A stretch of 64,000 bases of DNA, taken from NCBI GenBank assembly GCA_025210775.1, contig JAOARB010000031.1, positions 1-64,000 of the forward strand. The letters run 5' to 3'. Under the pieces are notes generated by a model. The model did no database searches and was not told the DNA's origin. It was given only the letters and a program-made list of their open reading frames with translations. The position numbers and the translations under genes were made by a program. The DNA is from Prolixibacteraceae bacterium. GTDB taxonomy: Bacteria > Bacteroidota > Bacteroidia > Bacteroidales > Prolixibacteraceae. Positions 26,235 to 36,345 of the stretch are shown piece after piece (the first letter of the stretch is position 1; each line of letters begins with the position of its first letter).

Positions 26235-27686
26235 ATGACCAAAAGAATCCGTAACATATTTATTTTAGTGTCCATATCTATTATTGGATTGATGGCACTA
26301 CAGCTATATTGGAATATAAAAACATACAACATCAATAAAGCTCAATTAACTAAAGAAGTCGATCTTGCACTACAGACAAGTATTGGTAAGGAGATGACAC
26401 GTCGTTATGCCAAAGAGGTCAAAAGGCTTTTCCCTGAAGATACCACAGAATATACGATACTGGTAGAGGGACAAAACAAAGAGAGTGATCTGGACTCAAT
26501 ATCGGAACTGCTAAAACAAAAAAATCAGACATCTACGATTTCATACATCTACAAATATCATATTGACTCTAATCGAATAAAAGAAAAGATCAAGAGTAAA
26601 TCTTCTCCGGATAAAAGAATAAATGAAATCATAGCCAAACTATTATCTTCCGAAGAGGACAGTGATAATAAAATTCAACTCCAATATATCGATTCTATCT
26701 TTGCAGCAGAATTAAGCGAAAGAGACATTATTATAGAATACTATTTAGAACTATATGACAACAAAACCAAAGAAGTCATTGAAAGAACATCTGAGAAGTA
26801 TTCAAATGATAACAATGTAGTTCTGTCCGACACCTATGTAACGGTAAACAAGAAAAGAAGTATCCGACTTATCTGCACCAACTGGAATCAGATAATCCTT
26901 TATCATATTGGCTGGAGTGGATTGCTGTCTATCCTTCTTTTTATTCTTGTAATGGTTTGTTTTGTCTATATGCTTACAACCATCTTTAAACAGAAGCAAC
27001 TATCAGAGATCAAGAATGATTTTATCAATAACATGACACACGAACTAAAAACACCCATTTCAACCGTGTCCGCTATTGTAGAGTCTATGCAATCTTTTGG
27101 GGTACTAGAGGATAAAGAAAAAGCTCAAAAATATCTTGCCCTCTCTAAAAAAGAACTCACTAGGCTATCTGGCTTAGTGGAGAAGGTTCTAAATATGGCT
27201 AGAGAAGAGAAGGCTCCTGCAAAGATGGTAAAAGAGAAGATTAGCCTTACAGAGATGTGTAACAATATCAAAACGGGACAACATATAAAACAAAACAACA
27301 AAAAGGTAACCCTATATACTGAAATACAAGAGGATGCCAATCATCTCTATGCCGATCGCTTTCATATTAACAATGCGCTACAAAACTTGGTAGAGAACAG
27401 TATTAAATATTCGAATGACGATGTCGAGATCTTTATCAAAAGTACTAGAATAAAAAAACATATCTATATCACTGTTAGTGATAACGGTATAGGGATACAA
27501 CACAAATACCAAGCAAAGATCTTTGATAAATTCTATCGTGTGCCTACAGGAGATATCCACAATGTAAAAGGATTCGGGTTAGGCCTACACTATGTAAAGA
27601 GTATTATAGAGAAGCATCAAGGACGCATAGAAATCAAAAGTGAAGTCAACAAAGGCACCACATTTACAATTATACTACCAAGCTAA
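26235..27686 (+). CDS. Sensor histidine kinase
   Basis: This 483-residue membrane kinase has a first helix near residues 7-25, an extracytoplasmic sensor of about 200 residues with no recognised fold, and a second helix near 228-250. Then come the H-box with phospho-accepting His in NMTHELKTPIS, the N-box ALQNLVENSIKYS, and the G-boxes DNGIGI and GFGLGLHYVKS. Its regulator follows 6 bases downstream. The divergent GLPGLI/ABC/M1 operon is the likely target because a shared intergenic region carries phased repeats. The signal sensed is unknown. Confidence 0.93.
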   Translation: MTKRIRNIFILVSISIIGLMALQLYWNIKTYNINKAQLTKEVDLALQTSIGKEMTRRYAKEVKRLFPEDTTEYTILVEGQNKESDLDSISELLKQKNQTSTISYIYKYHIDSNRIKEKIKSKSSPDKRINEIIAKLLSSEEDSDNKIQLQYIDSIFAAELSERDIIIEYYLELYDNKTKEVIERTSEKYSNDNNVVLSDTYVTVNKKRSIRLICTNWNQIILYHIGWSGLLSILLFILVMVCFVYMLTTIFKQKQLSEIKNDFINNMTHELKTPISTVSAIVESMQSFGVLEDKEKAQKYLALSKKELTRLSGLVEKVLNMAREEKAPAKMVKEKISLTEMCNNIKTGQHIKQNNKKVTLYTEIQEDANHLYADRFHINNALQNLVENSIKYSNDDVEIFIKSTRIKKHIYITVSDNGIGIQHKYQAKIFDKFYRVPTGDIHNVKGFGLGLHYVKSIIEKHQGRIEIKSEVNKGTTFTIILPS

Positions 27687-27692
27687 ACAACC

Positions 27693-28379
27693 ATGAAAGA
27701 GAATATTAAAGTACTATTAGTTGAAGATGAAGAGGCACTCGGAATGGTCGTAAGCGACAGCCTTAGAAGTAGGGGGTTCGATGTTACTTATTGTATCGAT
27801 GGAGAAAAAGGGTTAGAAGAAGCGATACAAGGCTCCTATGATATCTTGGCTTTAGATGTTATGCTTCCCAAGATGGATGGTTTTACTATTGCCAAAGAGT
27901 TTAGGAAGAACAACCAGCACACTCCTATTATATTTCTCACAGCGAAATCCCAAACAGAGGATGTAGTAGAAGGATTTGAGCTAGGAGGAAACGACTACCT
28001 AAAAAAACCATTCAGTCTAGAAGAACTTATTGTTCGTATCAAAGCTCTAGTTAAACGCTTTGCTCAAGAGGAAGAACAGACCATCGAAGCATGTTATATT
28101 GGACAATATAAATTTAATATCATCAAACAAACCTTAGTGTTAGATGAAAACAGTAGAAACCTTACACACAGAGAAGCCGAACTTCTATATATGCTTTTTG
28201 AGAAACGCAATCAAGTTCTTGAACGTAAAAAGGTATTGATGCAACTCTGGGGAGACGACTCTTTCTTTAATGCACGTAGTATGGATGTTTTTATTACACG
28301 TCTAAGAAAATATTTAAAGGATGATCCTAATGTTCAGATCGTTAATATTAGAGGTTTTGGATATAAACTTATCCTATAG
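27693..28379 (+). CDS. OmpR-family response regulator
   Basis: This 228-residue regulator has a receiver domain with Asp55 in ALDVMLPKMDG, the conserved Thr/Lys switch (FLTAKS, then YLKKPF), and a C-terminal winged helix of the OmpR/PhoB type (LTHREAELLYMLFEKRNQVL, ending IRGFGYKL). It is co-transcribed with the kinase. It probably binds the tandem GTTAATG repeats at 26129-26166. Confidence 0.95.
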   Translation: MKENIKVLLVEDEEALGMVVSDSLRSRGFDVTYCIDGEKGLEEAIQGSYDILALDVMLPKMDGFTIAKEFRKNNQHTPIIFLTAKSQTEDVVEGFELGGNDYLKKPFSLEELIVRIKALVKRFAQEEEQTIEACYIGQYKFNIIKQTLVLDENSRNLTHREAELLYMLFEKRNQVLERKKVLMQLWGDDSFFNARSMDVFITRLRKYLKDDPNVQIVNIRGFGYKLIL

Positions 28380-28447
28380 ATAGACCACTAGAATGGAGGT
28401 ATCATATATTCAAACGATAAATGCATCTTTTCTATCTATTTCCATAA

Positions 28448-28486
28448 AAGAGCCCCTTGATAGACTCTCACTAAGAAGGGGCTCTT
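28448..28486. terminator. Bidirectional terminator
   Basis: AAGAGCCCCTT (28448-28458) pairs perfectly with AAGGGGCTCTT (28476-28486) around a 17-base loop. T-rich tracts flank it in both directions. It serves the response-regulator operon on the plus strand and the cupin gene on the minus strand. Confidence 0.9.
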
Positions 28487-28493
28487 TTGTATA

Positions 28494-28853
28494 TTAATAT
28501 TGCTGTTGATCAAATGATTTCGTTATAGCTGATTCAACCTCACCAGTATGTTTTGTCGATTTACTTTCAATCAACATGATCCAACATTCCTCTTCTGAAG
28601 AAACCCTATGTTCCACCCCTTTCGAAACAACAAACATATCGTTCTCTTTCATTGTAAAAGAAGACATTCCTTCAACCTCCATCAATAAAGATCCTTTCTT
28701 GACCAAGAAAAGCTCATCTTCCTCTTTATGACTGTGCCATGGCACCTCCTCTCCTTTTATTTTAGCGAGCTTAATAAGCTGACCATTAACTTCAGAAATA
28801 ATACGAGGAGAAAAATACTCTTTAACACCTTCAAATTCTTCAATTACATTCAT
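28494..28853 (-). CDS. Small cupin protein
   Basis: This 119-residue single-domain cupin carries a metal-site-like motif HSHKEEDELFLVKKG (about 40-54) and a second motif ending in GVEHRV. Cupins of this size and pattern are common, with unassigned roles in mannose-6-phosphate isomerase-like or sensor-like families. It is a lone gene ending at a shared terminator. No function can be read from its neighbours. Confidence 0.85.
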   Translation of the reverse strand: MNVIEEFEGVKEYFSPRIISEVNGQLIKLAKIKGEEVPWHSHKEEDELFLVKKGSLLMEVEGMSSFTMKENDMFVVSKGVEHRVSSEEECWIMLIESKSTKHTGEVESAITKSFDQQQY

Positions 28854-29228
28854 ACCTACCGTTTTTATTGTTCGATATTAAAATTTCATCTAAAAAAGCT
28901 ACATATCTAATTATTCATAAGATGTAACAATTTATAATAGAGACTAATCTACAAAAATCTCATCAGAAAAGAAATTTTTATTGTAATTCTAATCTTCTCC
29001 TAGATTAAGGAGTTCTTTTGGGTTTCTTATCACCTTAATTTCTTATAATTATATAAATAATCCCACTTCACATGAAGTCCAATAAAGAAAGTGACCCTCA
29101 TCAATTCTAACAAGGTCGATAGATGACACGAACAATTAACTCACTTGGAACTTATTTATAATTAAAACTAATTCTCTATATTTATCTCCTATTACGAAAT
29201 AATCATTATTACTTATTCTAACATATAG
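28854..29228. other. Intergenic region between divergent genes
   Basis: About 375 AT-rich bases contain the start regions of the cupin gene and the divergent beta-grasp gene. I see no coding frame, RNA gene or clear operator. Confidence 0.4.
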
Positions 29229-29651
29229 ATGGAACTACTATTTACACTAAAATCGTTAGGAAAAAAACAGGCCTATCTTAAAGAGGCCCCCATTCATATT
29301 GAGACAACAAACGATATTACTTTAAGACAATTGCTTGAACGAATCGTTACACATCAGGTAGAGCAATTTAACAAAAAGATAGATTCACCGGAATTAGTCT
29401 CATTTCTAAGTGAGAAAAGCATACAAAGTAAAACTACCTCAGGAAAGGTTGGTTTTGGAGACATTTATAATACAGAGAAAGCGGATGTAACCAAATCCAT
29501 CGAGACCGTAATACAAGCATATGAAGATGGACTAATTGCAATATTTGTAAACGACCAACAAATAGAAGCATTAGAATCAATGATCACTATACAAGAGCGT
29601 GATACGATCACCATCATCCGATTTACTTTTCTAACCGGTAGTTTCATTTAA
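29229..29651 (+). CDS. Putative MoaD/ThiS-like beta-grasp protein with insertion
   Basis: I do not recognise a named family for this 140-residue protein. The two ends together look like a ubiquitin-fold (beta-grasp) protein. The N-terminal strand-strand-helix part is MELLFTLKSL...TLRQLLERIVTHQV. The C-terminal part, IAIFVNDQQIEALESMITIQ followed by ERDTITIIRFTFLTGS, resembles the MoaD/ThiS pattern of a VN-turn, an E/D-rich loop and a final strand. An insertion of about 60 residues sits between them. The usual C-terminal Gly-Gly is absent (it ends LTGSFI), so sulfur-carrier chemistry is unlikely as such. It lies 12 bases upstream of the giant DUF4132 gene and is surely co-transcribed. Confidence 0.65.
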   Translation: MELLFTLKSLGKKQAYLKEAPIHIETTNDITLRQLLERIVTHQVEQFNKKIDSPELVSFLSEKSIQSKTTSGKVGFGDIYNTEKADVTKSIETVIQAYEDGLIAIFVNDQQIEALESMITIQERDTITIIRFTFLTGSFI

Positions 29652-29663
29652 ACAGCAATAATT

Positions 29664-32600
29664 ATGACCGACAACAGAAATTATATTGACTCAAAAAAAT
29701 ACAACGATCACCCGCAGCAAATACTAAATGCTTTTAAGGCGGTGTTAGAAAACAAAGCGACCAAATATAAGGGAACCAAAGACCTATCTCTTAATAATGC
29801 AAAACTAGGGGTGTTGTTCTTAAACAGAATACCCAAATATCAAACAAAAGAAGAATCTACCTATGGGAATCGATCTACGTTTGTTATAGACTCACCTAGA
29901 TTTAATCTTCTTTCTCTATTGAAACAAGAAAATAAAGGTGATTTTTGGAACACCACCACCTATCCTCTACTGGAATTCCTTTTTGGTGAAAGAATGGCTC
30001 CTTTTATAAAGAAAGCATGGGACACCCTACCAGAGTCAATGTATCAAGAGGGATATGATCGTAGGTCATTTAGAAGCAACAGCTTAGAAAAGATACATTT
30101 CAACAGACAACTTAATTTTTTCTTAGATCTTATCTATGAACTTAAATATGATTTCTCTTTAGAGGAATATGCCATCTATTCAAATGAAGTCTATTCTACA
30201 AGAATTTCCCATGTCTTAGCAGGAGCTATCGATTGTGGAGACGAAAAGATCACCACACTATGTATGGATGCTATTATGGGGCGCTCCACTATAGCCAAAC
30301 CGAGTAGAACGATCGTCAAAGCAATGCTTCTTTCGCATCAGCCTACTTGTTGGACAGCGGTAGAAAAACTCCTATTGAGTGCACAACGACAAGAAGGGTT
30401 GCGTCAAGTGATTCTTGAATCGTTAGACGAAACCTCTCTTGGTGCAATGAAGCATTTCATCAAAGTAATCTTGGAACACAACCTTACTCGTTTCTCATCT
30501 GTCATTAGGGCTGTAGACGTATGGGCAGGATTTGGTTGGGAAGCCGCCAAAGAGAGTACCGTAAAGCGTTTCTTAGAACTAGGAGATCATTTTCTTTCTT
30601 CTCCAGAAAAGATACCTTTAGCTGTTGAGAGCAAAGACAATGGTGAAATATATATGGCACTATGGGCACAGGGTGTATTAGACATTATGGAATGTACTCC
30701 CCTGCTAGACTCTTTGTTACAAAAAGATCCTGAGAAGATCTCTCTTGCCTTGTATTTTATCTCTCAAGCCGACCTTGTTTCTTTATCTATGAAATATGGC
30801 AGAGAGTTTATTTGGCATAAAGATCCGATCATTGCCTGTCAAGCAGCGAACTTATTTAATAATCCAAATATTCTAAAACTATTAACCCAAGAACAGAGAT
30901 TTGAATTATTCAAAAAACTAGAAGAGAGAATAGGCGATTTTCCTAAAAAGACACTCTCAACAACAGATAGAGTTTTCTCTTGGTTAAAACTAGAGAATGG
31001 GAAAGAGATTATCTACGATCTTATGATCAACCTTTTAGATCTTGAAGATGACAATCAAATAGAGTGGTTGATGCCTCATTTCGAGGAAATGTCTATAATG
31101 CTAAGAGAGAAAGTTACACGCAACGTACTATCTAAATATTGGAGTTGGAGCTACGATATTAACCTTAGCCTCTCGACACCTATTAGCGGTAAGAAAAGAG
31201 ATTTTGCCTTCTCTATTATTAAGGACAGATCTGAGATGATCAAAAGAACGGCCATTAATGCTTTGTACAATGCAGAGATTACCGACAAAGAGTTGATGTT
31301 CTTTGAAGAGCTACTAAAGCGTAAATCTGCCGATCATCGTAAATTGATTCTTTCGATGCTACAAAACAAAGATATCAAACAGATTTGTAGTAGTACCTCA
31401 CGTCTGTTACAGGCTAAAAATGAAGAGCAGAGGGTTGCGGGTCTCGATCTTCTTCTTTGGATAAAGAAAAATAAACCAGAACAAAAAGAGTGGTTAAAAA
31501 CAGAGGTAGAAGCTTTTGCTAATAGAGGCAAAATTAGTAACAAAGAAGAGCTTATTCTATCTGGGTTGATCGAGAAGAAAGACAATACTCCTACCTATAC
31601 TGTCAAAAATGGCTTCGGTCTTTACAATCCTGACTTGGTACTAAAAGAGTGTGGATTTCCATTAATCAGAACGGGGGTATATGCTGAAGAGACAAAAAAC
31701 AATCCTTATGGATTAAGCTGCTCTGTAGCGCATATCAACGAAGCATTAAAAGACCTATCTGATCTTTTCCATGCCAACCAGAACTATGAGTACCAATATG
31801 AGGATTGGAATAATAACATAGCTACCGAACTTCTAGGGAATAGTTTCTCTTCAATAAAAAGGAAAACCAATGGAATGACAGCAGAAGAAAGATTCTGTAA
31901 TTATCCATTATCACAGGTGTGGAGAAGCTGGTATCACGCTTCAGGACTAACACCAAAAGACTTGATGATCCTCAACCTGACCTTTCTAATACAGAATGAA
32001 AACGACAATTCTAATAGAGAAGAACTGTGGTTTTCGAAACCTACCGTACCTCACCATGGCAACTATTATTGGCAAAATCCTATCTTTAAAATTCTAAATA
32101 ACCTTGAAGATCTTTATCCATATACAAAAACGATCGACTTCCTTTCGGATCTATTTATTGAGATTCTTTTCTCTGTAAAAGGCTCCACTATTGGCGATTA
32201 CATAGAAGAAAGAACACGTTGGAACACCAACATATCATGCTGGAGAAACAGATATTATATTCGAGAGACATGGAAAAGATATGAGAAGACCAAAAAAGAG
32301 ATGAACGACCACCAGTACCAGATCTATTGGTATATCTCACAATATATCTATCTTAACCTACACCCTAAAGTGAAAGAAAGGTATCTTCCTCAGTTATACG
32401 ACTATTCTAAAGCTTACAAACTAAATCTGATTACTAAAGACACGTTGGTATGGAGAGCACTTAAACCTGATGCCGTTTCTGATCTTACTGGTCAAGTAAA
32501 GAAAAACCATTACAATATCATTAATGAGTTTGATTTTCTTACCGAGATAGCCGACCAATTAAGAGAACGCATTCTTGATGTTGAGCTTATTAGAGGAGAC

Positions 32601-34649
32601 TCTTCTACCCTATTAACCCTACAAGCACAAAACATCAAAACGCTATATGGGACCAAACATCTTGTGATGATTCTTAAAGCCTTAGGCAACGATACCCTTA
32701 ACAGAGGATATATCTACACCTTCGGCAAAGGAACGTATAACAAAAAAGAGATCCTTAGCGCTCTTCTTAAAAGGTGCCATCCATCTCAACATGACAATCA
32801 AAAAGCATTTGACGAAGCAATCAAAGAAGCAAAGATTACAGACAAACGTCTTTGTGAAGCAGCAAGTTATGCACCTCAATGGCTTCGTTTTGTAGCACAA
32901 TATCTTAAGTGGAAAGAGATGGAGTCGGCAGTATGGTGGTTACATGCACATACCAACGGAGAGCATAATGTACAAACAGAATCAGAGATCGCTAAATACT
33001 CTTCCGTTGAGACAACAGCTTTCCAAGAGGGAGCGGTAGATGTAGATTGGTTTAAAGAGGTACACAAAGCATTAGGTAAAGACAAATGGAAAAAACTTTA
33101 CGATGCAGCCAAATATATCTCTGATGGAAACGGACATAAGCGTGCCATGCTTTATGCCGATGTGATTCAGAAAAAGACAAAAATAAAGGAGATCACCGAA
33201 CGTATCAATAAATCACGCAACCAAGATTATCTACGTGTCTACGGTCTTGTTCCTCTAAGTAAAGCAAATCCTGAAAAAGATCTGCTTCGTAGATATCAGT
33301 TCTTACAACAATTCAAGAAAGAGAGCAAGCAGTTCGGTGCACAACGCCAAACAAGTGAAGCTACTGCAATGCGTATTGCAATGGAGAATTTAGCTCGTAC
33401 TTCTGGTTACCCTGACCCTATTCGATTACAATGGGCAATGGAAAGTAAAGAAGCACAAGAGATCATCAACAATGCTTCCGATATACTTATCGATGACTGC
33501 CTAATAAAATTAATCATCGATGAGCATGGAAGATCTTCTATTGTTGCATCTAAAAAGGATAAGAAACTAAAATCTATTCCTGCCAAACATCGTAAGAACA
33601 AAGATGTGATGGCACTGAAAGGCTATCATAAAACACTTCAAGAACAGTATCGTCGTACTCGCAAGAGTCTCGAAACTGCGATGATACAAGGGGATGCCTT
33701 TAGTCTAGAAGAGATGAAGAACCTTTCAAATCACCCTGTAGTAGCTCCAATGATCCATAAACTGGTTATCACTGATGGAAAGCAGCTCGGTTTTTGGGAA
33801 GAAGGGAAAATAAAAACGATCGATAACGAGACTTTTACGATTGATGGAGAGATAAAAATAGCTCACTGTGTCGATCTTTATAACGCCCAACGTTGGTCTA
33901 ACTATCAGAGTTATTTCTTTACAAATAAATGGGTACAACCATTTAAACAGGTCTTTAGAGAACTTTATGTCCCTACACAAGATGAACTTTCAGAACAATC
34001 TATTTCTCGTCGTTATGCTGGTCACCAGATACAACCACAAAAAACAGTGGCTCTATTAAAAGGACAACAATGGACCGTCGATTATGAAGATGGGTTACAG
34101 AAAGTACACCACAAGGAAAACTGTATCGCTAGAATGTATGCACTAGCCGACTGGTTCTCTCCTGCCGACATTGAAGCACCGACAATAGAGACCGTAGAGT
34201 TTGTAGATAGAAAAAAAGGCGAACGCATAGCTTTTGATCAGATAAACCAGAGAACCTTCTCCGAGACCATGCGTGATATCGATCTGGTAGTCAGTGTCGC
34301 TCATGTGGGAGAAACAGATCCTGAAGCAAGCCAATCCACGGTAGAGCTTCGAAGAGTGATCGCACAAGAGACCTGTCGACTCTTCAAACTAGACAATGTG
34401 GTTTTAAGTGGACAGCATGCACAGATAGAAGGAACGATGGGGAAATATTCCGTACATCTGGGAAGTGGCGTATGTCACAAAATAGCAGGATCAGCCCTTT
34501 CTATTATTCCTGTTCATTCTCAACATAGAGGACGAATGTTCCTTCCTTTTATGGATGAAGACCCAAAAACAGCAGAGATATTATCTAAGATTATGCTTCT
34601 AGCTAAAGACCACGAGATAAAAGATCCAACCATCTTGGAACAGATCTAA
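29664..34649 (+). CDS. Large DUF4132 protein with HEAT-like repeats
   Basis: This 1661-residue protein has a helical-repeat body of HEAT type over most of its length and a C-terminal DUF4132 region (about 1350-1640). Residues there such as LYNAQRWSNYQSYFFTNKWV, FKQVFRELYVPTQDE and ISRRYAGHQI fit the conserved core, as in Escherichia coli YehI and MolR. No signal peptide or membrane helix is seen, so it is cytoplasmic. In other genomes DUF4132 proteins occur with MoxR-type AAA and VWA genes; none is present here. The only partner is the beta-grasp gene 12 bases upstream. The molecular role is unknown. Confidence 0.85.
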   Translation: MTDNRNYIDSKKYNDHPQQILNAFKAVLENKATKYKGTKDLSLNNAKLGVLFLNRIPKYQTKEESTYGNRSTFVIDSPRFNLLSLLKQENKGDFWNTTTYPLLEFLFGERMAPFIKKAWDTLPESMYQEGYDRRSFRSNSLEKIHFNRQLNFFLDLIYELKYDFSLEEYAIYSNEVYSTRISHVLAGAIDCGDEKITTLCMDAIMGRSTIAKPSRTIVKAMLLSHQPTCWTAVEKLLLSAQRQEGLRQVILESLDETSLGAMKHFIKVILEHNLTRFSSVIRAVDVWAGFGWEAAKESTVKRFLELGDHFLSSPEKIPLAVESKDNGEIYMALWAQGVLDIMECTPLLDSLLQKDPEKISLALYFISQADLVSLSMKYGREFIWHKDPIIACQAANLFNNPNILKLLTQEQRFELFKKLEERIGDFPKKTLSTTDRVFSWLKLENGKEIIYDLMINLLDLEDDNQIEWLMPHFEEMSIMLREKVTRNVLSKYWSWSYDINLSLSTPISGKKRDFAFSIIKDRSEMIKRTAINALYNAEITDKELMFFEELLKRKSADHRKLILSMLQNKDIKQICSSTSRLLQAKNEEQRVAGLDLLLWIKKNKPEQKEWLKTEVEAFANRGKISNKEELILSGLIEKKDNTPTYTVKNGFGLYNPDLVLKECGFPLIRTGVYAEETKNNPYGLSCSVAHINEALKDLSDLFHANQNYEYQYEDWNNNIATELLGNSFSSIKRKTNGMTAEERFCNYPLSQVWRSWYHASGLTPKDLMILNLTFLIQNENDNSNREELWFSKPTVPHHGNYYWQNPIFKILNNLEDLYPYTKTIDFLSDLFIEILFSVKGSTIGDYIEERTRWNTNISCWRNRYYIRETWKRYEKTKKEMNDHQYQIYWYISQYIYLNLHPKVKERYLPQLYDYSKAYKLNLITKDTLVWRALKPDAVSDLTGQVKKNHYNIINEFDFLTEIADQLRERILDVELIRGDSSTLLTLQAQNIKTLYGTKHLVMILKALGNDTLNRGYIYTFGKGTYNKKEILSALLKRCHPSQHDNQKAFDEAIKEAKITDKRLCEAASYAPQWLRFVAQYLKWKEMESAVWWLHAHTNGEHNVQTESEIAKYSSVETTAFQEGAVDVDWFKEVHKALGKDKWKKLYDAAKYISDGNGHKRAMLYADVIQKKTKIKEITERINKSRNQDYLRVYGLVPLSKANPEKDLLRRYQFLQQFKKESKQFGAQRQTSEATAMRIAMENLARTSGYPDPIRLQWAMESKEAQEIINNASDILIDDCLIKLIIDEHGRSSIVASKKDKKLKSIPAKHRKNKDVMALKGYHKTLQEQYRRTRKSLETAMIQGDAFSLEEMKNLSNHPVVAPMIHKLVITDGKQLGFWEEGKIKTIDNETFTIDGEIKIAHCVDLYNAQRWSNYQSYFFTNKWVQPFKQVFRELYVPTQDELSEQSISRRYAGHQIQPQKTVALLKGQQWTVDYEDGLQKVHHKENCIARMYALADWFSPADIEAPTIETVEFVDRKKGERIAFDQINQRTFSETMRDIDLVVSVAHVGETDPEASQSTVELRRVIAQETCRLFKLDNVVLSGQHAQIEGTMGKYSVHLGSGVCHKIAGSALSIIPVHSQHRGRMFLPFMDEDPKTAEILSKIMLLAKDHEIKDPTILEQI

Positions 34650-34671
34650 TCTTAAATATTTTCCCCTTAAT

Positions 34672-34706
34672 ACCAATAGGATGTTGCCTATTAACACCCT
34701 ATTGGT
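34672..34706 (+). terminator. Terminator after the DUF4132 gene
   Basis: ACCAATAGG (34672-34680) pairs with CCTATTGGT (34698-34706) and is followed by a T-rich tract. It lies about 20 bases past the stop. Confidence 0.75.
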
Positions 34707-34891
34707 GTATATATTTTCCATCTCTCTATTAACTTGGTGATTGTTATAATAAAAGATCTGCGTCCAGATCATCCCATACCTAATAAAGCCACTATTATAC
34801 TCTAAAATATTGGATCAGAAAAAGAGTTGTTTATCTCAAATATAATTTGTTCCTTAAACAGTACAGAAAAAATCATTAAATTATACCAATT

Positions 34892-35212
34892 ATGGATATG
34901 AAATACAATCATTTAGGTGTTCCGACAGATAAAGAGTTTGAAGGTGAGATAGACCTACCGCATCTTAAAATGACAGTTTCAGATCATCAAAACAATCCTT
35001 ATGGAATACAGCTAATGAGATTCTGGGAAGATGCACCTTATCCAGAAATTGTACAAAAGTTACCTCATGCGGCATTTGAAGTAGAAGATCTTGAAGAGAG
35101 CCTTAAAGGACAAAAAGTAATCATCAAACCCAACTCTCCAAGTGAAGGTCTCATCGTTGCATTTATTGAAGTCAATGGTGTTCCAGTAGAATTAATGGAA
35201 TACAAGAAATAG
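34892..35212 (+). CDS. VOC-superfamily (glyoxalase-fold) small protein
   Basis: This 106-residue protein matches the pattern of vicinal-oxygen-chelate domains: NHLGVPTD near the start, PHAAFEVEDLEESLKG in the middle, and VAFIEVNGVPVELMEY at the end. It is one compact beta-alpha-beta unit of the family, which includes glyoxalase I, ring-cleaving dioxygenases and resistance proteins. No substrate can be assigned. It is a single-gene unit followed by a terminator. Confidence 0.8.
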   Translation: MDMKYNHLGVPTDKEFEGEIDLPHLKMTVSDHQNNPYGIQLMRFWEDAPYPEIVQKLPHAAFEVEDLEESLKGQKVIIKPNSPSEGLIVAFIEVNGVPVELMEYKK

Positions 35213-35296
35213 AATTCTTAACTATTCTGGTTTATTTATCATCCAATAAAACAGGATATAAGACATAGAACATCAACATAGCATTAAACATTAATT

Positions 35297-35328
35297 ATTC
35301 CCATTCAATTTTATATTGTAATGGGAAT
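35297..35328 (+). terminator. Terminator after the VOC gene
   Basis: ATTCCCATT (35297-35305) pairs perfectly with AATGGGAAT (35320-35328), followed by TTTTTAG. The remaining bases up to 35551 are AT-rich promoter-region sequence for the barrel gene, without a clear site. Confidence 0.85.
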
Positions 35329-35551
35329 TTTTAGTATAAATGACACACCACAAAAATCAAAAAAACTAAAATCACTAGATGACATTTTTTTACACCAAAA
35401 CGTATTAGGATACGTCATATTTTTATCATAAAAATATTAACAATTATTACATCTATTATTCTAATAACCAACAAAATAAACAATAGTTACATCACGTTTG
35501 TTTCAAGAAGTAATTAACAAATTAATTTATTAATTAAACTACCTCTTAGAA

Positions 35552-36142
35552 ATGAGAAAAATTAAATTAACATTAACACTAGCCATTATTGGACTATTTG
35601 GCTTTGTTAGCAACAGTTTTGCACAGGTAACAATAAAACCAGGTATTGGTATCAACATCACAAACTGGTCTAAAGATCCAAGTGGAACATCTGTAAAAGC
35701 AAATGTAGGATGGCAATTAGGAGGAACAGTAGCTTATGGAGAGAAACTCTTTATCGAGCCAGGTATCTTTTTTGTTCAACAATCAACAGAAGTTGCATCC
35801 GTATCGGGGGCACAAAACGCCTTTAAGTTTGATAATAAGATCTCCTCTATTCGAATTCCAGTGAATGTCGGATATTCTATTCTAGGTAAAGAAGATGGCA
35901 TGTTTTCTCTTCATATATTTGGAGGACCAACAGCATCTTTTGTAACACACGTAGATAATGATCTTCTATCAAAAGAAAACTTTAAAGATGTAAACTGGGG
36001 AGTACAAGCAGGTGCTGGAGTAAATCTTACTATTTTCTATCTTGATCTCTCATACGAGTGGGGATTAAATGAATTCTTAAAAGACACAAGTGAGAAAGTA
36101 AAATTACAAGGCTTCTACATTACAGCAGGTATAAAAATCTAA
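35552..36142 (+). CDS. Outer-membrane beta-barrel protein
   Basis: This 196-residue protein has a signal peptide ending in FVSNSFAQ and alternating beta-strand sequence typical of the small Bacteroidota porin-like barrel family: GIGINITNW, GWQLGGTVAYGEKLFIEPGI, and a terminal strand GFYITAGIKI. About eight strands would fit the length. It lies alone between two terminators. Its cargo or partner is unknown. Confidence 0.85.
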   Translation: MRKIKLTLTLAIIGLFGFVSNSFAQVTIKPGIGINITNWSKDPSGTSVKANVGWQLGGTVAYGEKLFIEPGIFFVQQSTEVASVSGAQNAFKFDNKISSIRIPVNVGYSILGKEDGMFSLHIFGGPTASFVTHVDNDLLSKENFKDVNWGVQAGAGVNLTIFYLDLSYEWGLNEFLKDTSEKVKLQGFYITAGIKI

Positions 36143-36190
36143 AATCACTTACTAGTTCAAAAAGAATTTCCTTTTTGACTATTCAATAAG

Positions 36191-36232
36191 AAACAGGAAA
36201 CCGTATTCTCAATTGAAAAAGGTTTCCTGTTT
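36191..36232 (+). terminator. Terminator after the outer-membrane protein gene
   Basis: AAACAGGAAACC (36191-36202) pairs perfectly with GGTTTCCTGTTT (36221-36232), followed by a T-rich tract. Confidence 0.9.
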
Positions 36233-36345
36233 TATTTTATCCCTAACGACAATCATAAATATAGACCTATAATTTCCTTCCCCAATACCCAAGAAATCGC
36301 ATAAGATCTATTGTTTCTTTATGCAATTCCTACAAAACAAAATAG

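Noticed and set aside
28494..28853. Reading the lone cupin as part of the beta-grasp/DUF4132 system
   Set aside because: It is on the opposite strand, shares no operon with that pair, and has its own terminator.
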